28,526 nt of DNA, taken from contig JAFYBD010000260.1 in NCBI GenBank assembly GCA_017540385.1, forward strand, positions 1 through 28,526. The letters are read 5' to 3'. Below the pieces are notes generated by a model. The model made no database searches and was not told where the DNA came from. It saw only the letters and a list, made by a program, of their open reading frames with translations. A program made the position numbers and the translations under genes. Positions 1 to 8,348 of the stretch are shown here, in pieces (within the stretch, counting starts at the first letter, position 1; every line of letters begins with the position of its first letter). This DNA comes from Lentisphaeria bacterium. Lineage in GTDB: Bacteria; Verrucomicrobiota; Lentisphaeria; Victivallales; UBA1829.

Positions 1-140
1 ATGCGGAGTCCGTCGAGCAGGCGTTCCTTGTCCCAGCGGGCGGCCTGAGCCGCGAGCGCGGGGTAATCGCGGGCGGGGTCGAGCGACGCCGCCAGCTGCG
101 CGGAAAGGGCCTGGATCTGGGCGGAATGCGGGATCGTCAT
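1..140 (-). CDS. Unidentified protein, N-terminal part only (runs off left edge)
   Basis: A minus-strand reading frame opens with ATG at 140 and stays open to the window edge, giving 46 residues. The ATG overlaps the cysS stop as ATGA, so translation is probably coupled to cysS. The visible part begins MTIPHSAQIQALSAQ, is rich in Ala, Leu and Arg, and looks like an amphipathic helical N-terminus with no signal peptide. I do not recognise the family. The coupling to cysS and the codon use make it a real gene, but its function cannot be told from this piece. Confidence 0.6.
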   Translation of the reverse strand, partial: MTIPHSAQIQALSAQLAASLDPARDYPALAAQAARWDKERLLDGLR

Positions 141-1561
141 AATTTCGAGAACTCCGGTCCGGCGGGCGTGTCTTTCACGGCCCAGCCGGCGGCGTTGATC
201 TGCGCCCGGATGGCGTCCGCGGCGGCGAAATCCTTCGCTTTCTTCGCTTCGGCGCGTTTCTGCGCGAGTTCGAGGATTTCTGCTGGCACGTCCGCCGCAG
301 GCTTCTCTTCCGCGGCGCGGAGCGCGTCGTCGACGTCCAGGAACGCGAGCACGCGGTCGAAGTCGCGGTACTGGTCGAGGAGGACGTTCGCGGCGTCGCG
401 TCCGGCGCCCTTTGCGAGCAGGCCGTTGACCTCGCGCGTGAATTTATGGACGGTCGCGAGCGCTTCGGCGATGTTCAGGTCGTCGGCGAGACCGGCCCCG
501 AATTTGGCCTTGGCGGCGTCGACGGCGGCTTTCGCCTCGTCCAGCAGAGCGTTGCCTGCGGGCGCGGCGGCGAGACGCGTGAAGAGCGTGTGGAATTTCT
601 TCAGCGCCGTGCGGGCCTGGGCGAGCGCGTCCGGGTCGAAATTGAGTTTGGAGCGGTAATGCGTCCCGATGAGCAGATAGCGGATTTCCGCGCCGGACCA
701 GCCCTTGGCCGTGAGGTCGCGGAGCGTATAGAAGTTTCCGAGCGACTTCGACATCTTCTGTCCCTTGATCGTGAGGTGCTCGCAGTGGAGCCAGCAGTTC
801 ACGAACTTGCATCCGTTGGCCGATTCGCTCTGGGCTATCTCGTCCTCGTGGTGCGGGAACATGTTGTCGACGCCTCCGGTGTGAATGTCGAACGTGAGCC
901 CGAGGTATTTCCGGCTCATGGCGGAACATTCGAGGTGCCAGCCGGGTCGGCCGGGCCCCCAGGGGCTGTCCCAGCGCACGTCGCCGTCGTTCTCGTCCCA
1001 CGCCTTCCACAGCGCGAAGTCCGCGACGGAGTCCTTGGCGTATTCGTCGCTGCGGACGCGGTCGCCGATGCGCTGGTTTTCGAAGTCGAGTTTCACGAGC
1101 TGGCCGTAGTTCGGGCACTTCGCGATGGAGAAATAGATCGAGCCGTCGTCGGACTGGTAGGCGAATCCCTTCTCCATGAGCTGGCCGATCATCGCGAGCA
1201 TCTCCGGGATGTGCGCCGTGGCCTCGGGATAATGTTCCGCAGGTTCGACCCGCAGGGTGCGGAGATCCTCGAAGAACGCGTCCTTGTACTTGCGCGTGAA
1301 GGTCGCGAGCGGGAGTCCGGCGGCGCGGGAATCGCGGATCGTCTTGTCGTCCACGTCGGTCAGGTTCATCACCTGCGTGACTTTCAGCCCGTGGTACTCG
1401 AGCGTGCGGCGGAGCAGGTCCTCGAAGAGATAGGCGCGGAAGTTGCCGATGTGTGCGTAATTGTAGACCGTGGGGCCGCAGGTGTACATGCCGACTTTGC
1501 CCTCGTGGATGGGCGTGAATTCGGTCATTCTGCGTCCGAGCGTATTGAAAAAGCGTATCAT
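137..1561 (-). CDS. cysS: Cysteinyl-tRNA synthetase
   Basis: This cytoplasmic class I aminoacyl-tRNA synthetase charges tRNA-Cys with cysteine. The protein is 474 aa, normal for CysRS. The HIGH motif is HIGN at residues 37-40 and KMSKS lies at 269-273. The zinc ligands typical of the family are present as C28, C212, H237 and E241 (in the HHEDEIAQSE segment). The C-terminal third is the helical anticodon-side domain. The open frame extends upstream, but ATG at 1561 is preceded by AGGGAG eight bases away and gives the family-typical N-terminus MIRFFNTLGR, so I chose that start. The stop overlaps the next minus-strand gene by ATGA. The gene is divergent from nagB. Confidence 0.97.
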   Translation of the reverse strand: MIRFFNTLGRRMTEFTPIHEGKVGMYTCGPTVYNYAHIGNFRAYLFEDLLRRTLEYHGLKVTQVMNLTDVDDKTIRDSRAAGLPLATFTRKYKDAFFEDLRTLRVEPAEHYPEATAHIPEMLAMIGQLMEKGFAYQSDDGSIYFSIAKCPNYGQLVKLDFENQRIGDRVRSDEYAKDSVADFALWKAWDENDGDVRWDSPWGPGRPGWHLECSAMSRKYLGLTFDIHTGGVDNMFPHHEDEIAQSESANGCKFVNCWLHCEHLTIKGQKMSKSLGNFYTLRDLTAKGWSGAEIRYLLIGTHYRSKLNFDPDALAQARTALKKFHTLFTRLAAAPAGNALLDEAKAAVDAAKAKFGAGLADDLNIAEALATVHKFTREVNGLLAKGAGRDAANVLLDQYRDFDRVLAFLDVDDALRAAEEKPAADVPAEILELAQKRAEAKKAKDFAAADAIRAQINAAGWAVKDTPAGPEFSKL

Positions 1562-1608
1562 GATGTCTGCTCCCTGTGGTTCAAATGGTTTCCTCATTCT
1601 TGTGAAAT

Positions 1609-1752
1609 TATAATATATCACAGGTTTCGGGAGATTGCAAGGAAAACGCGGAAATGTGCCGCCGGGGATGTCGTGATGCGCAGCGCGCGGGACCGGGCCG
1701 GTGGAACGCCGCCGGGGAAGATGCAGGTCGCGCGGCCCGGTTCTGTTTTTTT
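1609..1752 (+). other. Intergenic region cysS/nagB: possible small transcript ending in a hairpin plus T-run
   Basis: The 323-nt gap 1562-1884 contains no convincing gene. On the plus strand it holds a perfect TATAAT (1609-1614) with a poor -35. Further on, a hairpin with a 9-bp perfect stem (ACCGGGCCG 1692-1700 with CGGCCCGGT 1733-1741) is followed by a T-rich tract ending at 1752. An 11-bp direct repeat GCCGCCGGGGA occurs at 1658-1668 and 1708-1718. No plus-strand gene lies upstream of the hairpin, so it either ends a small RNA or is leader structure. A short untranslated RNA of about 130 nt is inference. Confidence 0.25.
1612..1640 (-). promoter_or_regulatory. Putative sigma70-type promoter of cysS
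   Basis: On the minus strand TTGCAA (1635-1640) and TATATT (1612-1617) are separated by 17 bp. The -10 box lies about 50 bp upstream of the chosen cysS ATG. Called by eye from consensus only. Confidence 0.45.
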
Positions 1753-1762
1753 GACATTCTGC

Positions 1763-1790
1763 TTGCATTTTATTAAAAAGATGCTATTGT
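1763..1790 (+). promoter_or_regulatory. Putative nagB promoter
   Basis: TTGCAT (1763-1768) and TATTGT (1785-1790) are 16 bp apart, and TG two bases before the -10 makes it an extended type. The string GCTTGCATTTTA around the -35 recurs in the promoter of the PTS EIIA gene at 17008-17019. A TTGACA at 1751-1756 lacks a good -10 partner. Confidence 0.45.
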
Positions 1791-1884
1791 ATGTAGATTG
1801 ATATTCGCGGACGCCGCTTTGCCCCGGGCGCTTCGCAACAAGTTTTTCACCAAACTCATCATCAACTTCAGGAGTCCCAAAGTC

Positions 1885-2718
1885 ATGGACATCATCGTCA
1901 TGCCGACCGCAGCCGAGGCTGAACTTCTCACCGCCCGCATCATCGCCGACGCCATCAACGCCAAGCCGTTCTACAAGCTCGGTCTCGCCACCGGACGCAC
2001 CATGGAGAACGTCTACGCCAATCTGGTGAAGATGAACAAGGCCGGAAAAGTCGATTTCTCCCGCGTGATCTCGTTCAACCTGGACGAATACGTCGGCCTG
2101 AAGGGCACGGCCGAGAAGAACAAGGACTCCTACCGCTACTTCATGAACTACCACCTCTTCAACCACGTGAACATCGACAAGCGCAACACGCACGTGCCGA
2201 ACGGATTCGCCCCCGAGGACCAGCTTGAAGCCGCCGCGATCGCCTACGAAGAGGAAATGGAAGACGCGGGCGGCGTCGACATGCAGCTGCTCGGCATCGG
2301 CCGCAGCGGACACATCGGATTCAACGAGCCGATGTCGTCCTTCGCCAGCCGCACCCGCGTGGTCACGCTGACCAAGACCACCTTCGAGCAGAACTCCCCG
2401 CTCTTCAAGAAGCCGGAAGACATGCCGATGCGCGCCATGACCATGGGCGTGGGCACCTGCCTCGACGCGAAGCGCCTGCTCCTGCTGGCCACCCACAAGG
2501 AAAAAGCCAACATCGTGGCAGCCGCGCTCGAAGGCCCCGTCACGAGCATGATCTCCGCGACCGCCCTGCAGCTCCATGACAACGCTGTCGTGGTGCTCGA
2601 CGCGGACGCCGCCTCCAAGCTCAAATACAAAGACGAATACGCGTTCCAGTTCGCGAACGATCCCAAGTGGGCCGCCTATCAGCCCGCCAAGAAAGCCTCC
2701 CGCCGCAAAGCGAAGTAA
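1885..2718 (+). CDS. nagB: Glucosamine-6-phosphate deaminase
   Basis: The enzyme converts glucosamine 6-phosphate to fructose 6-phosphate plus ammonia, the step joining amino-sugar breakdown to glycolysis. The protein is 277 aa. Seen: substrate loop LGLATGRTMENVY (32-44), catalytic D67 in FNLDEY, and the signature GIGRSGHIGFNEP (137-149) with H143 and E148. Position 141 is Ser where E. coli has Asp141 and many homologues have Asn. The C-terminus ends in a Lys/Arg-rich tail. A TTG codon at 1798 extends the frame, but ATG at 1885 has AGGAG ten bases upstream and begins at the family's usual MxxIV strand. It is the first gene of a plus-strand run, with aroQ 24 bp downstream. A nagA-like gene sits about 10 kb away in another operon. 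Confidence 0.93.
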   Translation: MDIIVMPTAAEAELLTARIIADAINAKPFYKLGLATGRTMENVYANLVKMNKAGKVDFSRVISFNLDEYVGLKGTAEKNKDSYRYFMNYHLFNHVNIDKRNTHVPNGFAPEDQLEAAAIAYEEEMEDAGGVDMQLLGIGRSGHIGFNEPMSSFASRTRVVTLTKTTFEQNSPLFKKPEDMPMRAMTMGVGTCLDAKRLLLLATHKEKANIVAAALEGPVTSMISATALQLHDNAVVVLDADAASKLKYKDEYAFQFANDPKWAAYQPAKKASRRKAK

Positions 2719-2742
2719 CCCTCCCCGGGAAAGACCTCTCCT

Positions 2743-3192
2743 ATGAAAATCCTCGTCATCAACGGTCCGAACATGCAGCTGCTGGGACGGCGCAAAGCCG
2801 AGTTCTACGGGACGCAGACGCTCCCGGAGATCGAGGCCGGCCTCCGCGTCGCGGCCGATTCGCTCGGCGTGACGATCGAGTTTTTCCAGAGCAATCACGA
2901 GGGGGCCATCTGCGACCGGATCGCCGCGGCCATGCAGGACGGCACGGACGGGATCGTCATCAATCCCGCCGCCTACACCCACACGAGCGTCGCCATCCAC
3001 GACGCGCTCGAAGCGGCGTCCATTCCGGCCGTAGAGGTGCATATGAGCAATATTCAGGCGCGGGACGATTTCCGCAGGACTTCCCTGACCGCCCCCGCCT
3101 GCATCGGACAGATCGCCGGACTCGGCGCCGACGGATACGAGCTCGCGCTCCGCGCCCTCGTCCGCCGTTTGTCCGCCGAACCCAGACCCTGA
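2743..3192 (+). CDS. aroQ: 3-dehydroquinate dehydratase, type II
   Basis: This enzyme performs the third step of the shikimate pathway, 3-dehydroquinate to 3-dehydroshikimate. The protein is 149 aa, the usual size of the dodecameric type II enzyme. Motifs in order: NGPNMQLLG (7-15), catalytic Y22 in EFYG, the QSNHEG segment (49-54), NPAAYTHTS (74-82), and catalytic H100 in EVHMSN. The C-terminal segment carries R111/R112 and GQIAGLGADGYELAL. The stretch before the catalytic Tyr reads RRKAEFYG. The gene sits between nagB and accB, with accB 33 bp downstream. aroQ next to accBC is a common bacterial arrangement. Confidence 0.95.
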   Translation: MKILVINGPNMQLLGRRKAEFYGTQTLPEIEAGLRVAADSLGVTIEFFQSNHEGAICDRIAAAMQDGTDGIVINPAAYTHTSVAIHDALEAASIPAVEVHMSNIQARDDFRRTSLTAPACIGQIAGLGADGYELALRALVRRLSAEPRP

Positions 3193-3225
3193 ACCCATTC
3201 ACAACCGAAACCAACCGGGTGTTTT

Positions 3226-3720
3226 ATGAAAATAGATGAAATCAAGACCATCGTGAAACTGATGTCGGACAACGATCTGACCGAGTTCAAAATCGAGTCG
3301 GAGGAAATGACGCTCTGTCTCCGCAGGGCTGCCCGTCAGCAGGCCGCTCCCGCCCCTGTGTTCGTTCCCGCGGCGGTCACAGCCCCCGCTCCCGCGCAGA
3401 TTCCGGCCGTCGCCGCTCCGGCGGCCGTTCCCGAGGCCGTGAAGGCCGCTCCGGTCGAAGCCGCGCGTTCCGCCTCGCCCGATCCCGGCAAGGTCATCGA
3501 ATCCCCCACCGTCGGCACGTTCTACCGTTCCAGCGCACCCGGCGCGGAACCCTTCGTGAAGGTCGGCAGCCACGTCGATCCGGACACGACCGTGGCGGTG
3601 GTCGAGGCGATGAAGGTCATGAACGAGATCAAGGCCGAGAAAAGCGGCGTGATCAAGGAAATTCTCCTGGAGAACGGCCAGCCCGTCGAATTCGGCCAGC
3701 CGCTCTTCGTCCTCGAGTAA
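3226..3720 (+). CDS. accB: Acetyl-CoA carboxylase biotin carboxyl carrier protein
   Basis: This protein carries the covalently bound biotin of acetyl-CoA carboxylase, shuttling CO2 from AccC to the carboxyltransferase for malonyl-CoA and fatty-acid synthesis. It is 164 aa. An N-terminal helical region (1-35) is followed by a flexible Ala/Pro/Val linker (about 38-82) and then the biotinyl domain (about 87-164). The biotinylation motif is EAMKVMNE with K130 as the attachment lysine. ESPTVGTFYRSSAPG begins the domain, as in typical AccB. accC starts 21 bp downstream, so the two are surely co-transcribed. Confidence 0.96.
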   Translation: MKIDEIKTIVKLMSDNDLTEFKIESEEMTLCLRRAARQQAAPAPVFVPAAVTAPAPAQIPAVAAPAAVPEAVKAAPVEAARSASPDPGKVIESPTVGTFYRSSAPGAEPFVKVGSHVDPDTTVAVVEAMKVMNEIKAEKSGVIKEILLENGQPVEFGQPLFVLE

Positions 3721-3741
3721 TCACACAGCCCCAGGTTCCCC

Positions 3742-5127
<1,386 letters not shown>

Positions 5128-5161
5128 CCAACCACTTATCCAACCCCAGGAGGCATGGACT

Positions 5162-5617
5162 ATGAGCAATACGCAACAGGCACGCTCCGCGGCGGAATCC
5201 GTTTCCGCCGTCCCCGGAGCATACGAAGTCGACGGCGTGCCGGTCGGTTCCATTCGGATCCTCGACGGCGCCATCACCACGATCGTCAAGCGCACCGTGC
5301 TCGGGATCGAGGGCGTGGCCCGGCTTTCCGGCAGCTCCCTGATCGACGATTTCGCCGACCTCGTCCGCAGCAAACGCATGCAGGAACGTTCCATCCAGAT
5401 CGAGCACGACGGAGACGACGTCACCGTGTCCGTCGCGGTCAATCCGTACTTCGGATACAAGTTCCCCGCGCTCATCGACGAGATCAAGACCAAAGTGACC
5501 AAGGCCGTCTCCGACATGGCCGGGCTCCAGGTCTCCTCCGTCCGGGTGGACATCCGCGGCATCGAGGAGCTCCCCGCCGAGGAACCCGCCGAAGAAACGA
5601 CTCAGGACAAGGAATAA
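5162..5617 (+). CDS. Asp23/Gls24 family envelope stress response protein (copy 1)
   Basis: The protein is 151 aa and belongs to the Asp23/Gls24 (DUF322) family, cytoplasmic proteins that in Firmicutes sit at the membrane bound to AmaP. The Asp23 domain covers about residues 26-137: G-S-I-R-I-LDGAITTIVKRTVLGIEGVARL at its start and VSSVRVDIRGIE at its end. The tail is acidic. A perfect AGGAGG at 5148-5153 is 8 bp from the ATG at 5162 but only 1 bp from the in-phase-incompatible ATG at 5155, so 5162 is the start. It lies directly behind accB-accC, the position of yqhY in Bacillus. Copy 2 follows after 12 bp, and the two are clearly tandem paralogues (both have SGSS.DLADLV.SKR-like cores). Confidence 0.88.
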   Translation: MSNTQQARSAAESVSAVPGAYEVDGVPVGSIRILDGAITTIVKRTVLGIEGVARLSGSSLIDDFADLVRSKRMQERSIQIEHDGDDVTVSVAVNPYFGYKFPALIDEIKTKVTKAVSDMAGLQVSSVRVDIRGIEELPAEEPAEETTQDKE

Positions 5618-5629
5618 AGGAGTACCGCC

Positions 5630-6055
5630 ATGTCTGCCAAGAATTCAGCCAAAACGACCGCCGCGGCGCCCTCCGCCTACACCGTGCATGAGAGCGTCAT
5701 CATCTCCCTCGCGCGCAAAGCCGTCGCCGGCATCCCCGGATTCGTCCGTTTCTCCGGCTCCTCCATCGTCTCCGACCTCGCCGACCTCGTCGGGAGCAAG
5801 CGCAGATTCGACAAGTCCATCGTCGTGACCGAGAACGAGAACGAAGTCTCCCTCGATATCCTCATCGTCGCCGCCTACGGCTCCAAGTTCAACGAAGTCG
5901 CGGCCGCCGTCCAGAAGGCCGTCTACCACCAGATCGTCGACTTCACCGGCATGAAAGTGAAGAGCATCGACGTGGTCGTGACCGACACCGAGGACGTCCC
6001 GGTCGAGGAGAAGCCCGCAGACGCCGAAGTCGTCGAGGGCGAAGTCATCCAGTAA
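5630..6055 (+). CDS. Asp23/Gls24 family protein (copy 2)
   Basis: The protein is 141 aa and is a paralogue of the preceding gene. It shares the core pattern (VIISLARKAVAGIPGFVRF, then SGSSIVSDLADLVGSKR, then a beta-rich half ending VKSIDVVVTDTE). It has an Ala/Lys-rich N-terminus and a very acidic C-terminal tail. AAGGAG lies 8 bp before the ATG. By analogy with the family it should be a small cytoplasmic membrane-associated protein rather than an enzyme. The duplication suggests a hetero-oligomer with copy 1, or specialisation, and both could dock on the membrane protein encoded next. Confidence 0.86.
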   Translation: MSAKNSAKTTAAAPSAYTVHESVIISLARKAVAGIPGFVRFSGSSIVSDLADLVGSKRRFDKSIVVTENENEVSLDILIVAAYGSKFNEVAAAVQKAVYHQIVDFTGMKVKSIDVVVTDTEDVPVEEKPADAEVVEGEVIQ

Positions 6056-6098
6056 CCAGACATCGGGGGGGCGCGCCTCCCGGGAAAGCGGGTCCAGC

Positions 6099-6638
6099 AT
6101 GATCCAGACGATCCAGAATTGGGTCGCGGCCGTTTCCGAAGCGGTCGCGAGGAGTCCATTTTTCTTCGGCTTCCTGACCGGGCTGGCGGCACTGCTCGCC
6201 GTCCTGCTGCTCCTGGCGATCCTCGGACTGCTGCTCGCCCCCCGCAAGCTCGGCTGCATCGTCGTCTCCACCGAGGGCGGCGAACTCCGCATCGACGCGA
6301 AAGCCGTGCAGGGGTCCGTCCTCGCCGTGGCCGCGAACATCCCGGCGTTTACGGTGCGAAAGGTCTCCCTGTACGGGAAACAGGCCGCCCCGGAACTGCT
6401 GATCCAGCTCGACTACAACGGCGGCGAATCCGTCGCCACGCTCGCCGCCCGGTTCCGTGCGGCAGTCAATCTCATGATGACCGACACGTTCGGCATGGAG
6501 AAGCCGGCGAAGATCGAACTTGAGGTCGTGCGTTCCTTCGCGGACGCTCCCGCCGTCCCCGCCGACGCTCCCGCCGAATCCGCCGAAACCGCGCTCTCCG
6601 CCGGGCCCGGCGACCCCGGAACCGGGACGACATGCTGA
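6099..6638 (+). CDS. AmaP-like membrane anchor protein
   Basis: The protein is 179 aa. One or two hydrophobic segments at residues 20-47 (FFFGFLTGLAALL, then a long Leu/Ala run) precede a soluble domain (about 52-148). That domain resembles the Asp23-like fold of AmaP: GxIxxSTEGGELRIDAKAVQGSV...IPAFTVRKVSL. It ends in an Ala/Pro/Glu-rich low-complexity tail. AmaP anchors Asp23 at the membrane in Staphylococcus. The position right behind two Asp23 genes strongly supports the same role. The Shine-Dalgarno is weak. The 3' end overlaps the ABC transporter start by 7 nt. Assignment is from domain architecture and context, not strong identity. Confidence 0.65.
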   Translation: MIQTIQNWVAAVSEAVARSPFFFGFLTGLAALLAVLLLLAILGLLLAPRKLGCIVVSTEGGELRIDAKAVQGSVLAVAANIPAFTVRKVSLYGKQAAPELLIQLDYNGGESVATLAARFRAAVNLMMTDTFGMEKPAKIELEVVRSFADAPAVPADAPAESAETALSAGPGDPGTGTTC

Positions 6639-8332
6639 AGTTTTTCGGCGAGCTCCGCCGGACGCTCCCGCCGAAGTTCCGTTACGGCGCGGCGGGGCTT
6701 CTGGCGCTGATGGTCTTCTCCGCCCTGCTGGAGCTGGCCGCGCTGGCCCTGGTGATGCCGGTGGCCGCGGCGCTGGCCGATCCCGGGCTGCTGGAGACGA
6801 ACCGCTGGCTCCGCGCCTTTTACGAATTCGCGCATCCTGCCTCCCGCGAGGCGTTCATCCTCGAAGCCGTCGCGCTCCTCACCCTTTTTTTCATCCTCAA
6901 AAACGTGTTCGCGTTCGTCCAGACGAAATGCCAGAACCGTTTTTCCCGCGATCTTTCGGTATATCTCGCAGGCCGCCTCTACCGCACCTACATGCGCGCC
7001 GACTACACGTTTCACCTGGAGCACGGCGCGTCCGAGCTCATCGGACGGATCATGCAGATGCGCGAAGTGGCCGAAGTCCTGCTGATGCCGCTGCTGCTGG
7101 CGACGTCGGAGGCGGTCGTCTTCCTCGCGGTCCTCTGCGTGGTTTTCGTCCTGGTCCCGGGCGTGGCGCTCGTCGCCACCGTCGTCTGCGGCGCGGTCGT
7201 GCTGATCTTCCACCGTCTCTTCAAACGCGTGCTCGACGCGGCGTCCCGGAAGCTCTTCGAGGCGAACGGCGAATCCACGCGCGCCATGAACCAGAGTTTC
7301 GCCGCCATCCGCGAGGTGAAGCTGACCGGGAGCGAAGCGTTTTTCGGGCGCAGGCTGGAGCAGGCGCAGTTCAACATCGTGAACGCCGTGAAGATCCGGC
7401 ACGATCTGGGGCAGATACCCCGGTTCTCGCTCGAGGTCTTCGTGGTCGCCGCGGCGGGCGGCCTGATCGCCGTCCTGACCGCGATGGGCATGCCGTCGTC
7501 GAAGCTCATCCTCTATGCGGCGTTCTTCCTCGCCGCCATGTTCCGCCTGATCCCGTCCGTCTCCCGGATGCAGTACAATCTGATCCTCGTGCGCGGGATG
7601 CTGTACGTCTTCGAACGCCTCGGCGGCGACCTGAGCTCGATCCCGGCGGAACACATCGCGCCCGCCGCCGATGCCCCGGACCTGCATTTCAACCGCGAAC
7701 TCGCGTTCGAGCACGTGACGTTCCGCTACGCTCCCGACCGGCCGCCGGTCTTCGACGATTTCAGCTTCACGCTCAAACGCCTGGAGTGCGTCGCGGTCGT
7801 CGGTCGTACGGGCGGCGGCAAGACCACGCTCGCGGACCTCGCGATGGGGTTCCTGACCCCGGATTCCGGGCGGGTCGCGGTCGACGGTTCGGACATCCGC
7901 GCCAATCTGCCGTCGTGGCGGAGCCGGATCGGCTACGTGCCGCAGAACATCTGCCTCTTCGACGACACGATCCGCGCGAACGTGGCGTTCGGGGTGGAAC
8001 CGGGCGGGATCGACGACGCCCGGGTGGAAAAGGCGCTGGAAATGGCGCAGATCGCGGATTTCGTGCGGTCCCTGCCGGACGGACTCGAAACGCGTCTCGG
8101 CGAGTTCGGAGCGCGGCTTTCCGGCGGGCAGAAACAGCGCATCGCCATCGCGCGCGCCCTCTACCGCGAACCCGAGCTGCTGATCCTGGACGAGGCCACC
8201 AGCGCGCTCGACGACGACACGGAAGCCGCGTTCATCGACGCCCTGAATTCCCTGAAGGGCAAGCTCACGATCCTGATGATCGCCCACCGCGAGGGCGGCA
8301 TCAGATTCTGCGACCGTTCGGTCGAGCTCTGA
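6632..8332 (+). CDS. ABC exporter, PglK/MsbA-like lipid-linked saccharide flippase
   Basis: The protein is 566 aa and is a half-transporter with a six-helix membrane domain (about 1-330) fused to an ATPase domain (about 345-566). Walker A GRTGGGKTT begins near residue 389, the Q-loop is YVPQNICLF, the ABC signature LSGGQKQR, Walker B LLILDEATSALD near 515, and the H-loop His is in IAHREGG. The phrases YVPQNICLFDDTI, FVRSLPDGLETRLG and FRLIPSVSRMQYN resemble Campylobacter PglK, which flips lipid-linked oligosaccharide. The protein stops about 10 residues after the H-loop, without the usual tail of such exporters. The next gene, on the opposite strand, is waaG, so a role in glycolipid or LPS export is plausible. 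Substrate unknown. Confidence 0.85.
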   Translation: MLKFFGELRRTLPPKFRYGAAGLLALMVFSALLELAALALVMPVAAALADPGLLETNRWLRAFYEFAHPASREAFILEAVALLTLFFILKNVFAFVQTKCQNRFSRDLSVYLAGRLYRTYMRADYTFHLEHGASELIGRIMQMREVAEVLLMPLLLATSEAVVFLAVLCVVFVLVPGVALVATVVCGAVVLIFHRLFKRVLDAASRKLFEANGESTRAMNQSFAAIREVKLTGSEAFFGRRLEQAQFNIVNAVKIRHDLGQIPRFSLEVFVVAAAGGLIAVLTAMGMPSSKLILYAAFFLAAMFRLIPSVSRMQYNLILVRGMLYVFERLGGDLSSIPAEHIAPAADAPDLHFNRELAFEHVTFRYAPDRPPVFDDFSFTLKRLECVAVVGRTGGGKTTLADLAMGFLTPDSGRVAVDGSDIRANLPSWRSRIGYVPQNICLFDDTIRANVAFGVEPGGIDDARVEKALEMAQIADFVRSLPDGLETRLGEFGARLSGGQKQRIAIARALYREPELLILDEATSALDDDTEAAFIDALNSLKGKLTILMIAHREGGIRFCDRSVEL

Positions 8333-8348
8333 TCCCTTTTTTTTCAGC

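Noticed and set aside
1751..1779. TTGACA at 1751 as the nagB -35
   Set aside because: No acceptable -10 at 16-18 bp; the TTGCAT/TATTGT pair just downstream fits better.
1798..1884. TTG start adding 29 residues to NagB
   Set aside because: NagB families begin at MxxIV; the AGGAG before 1885 decides the start.
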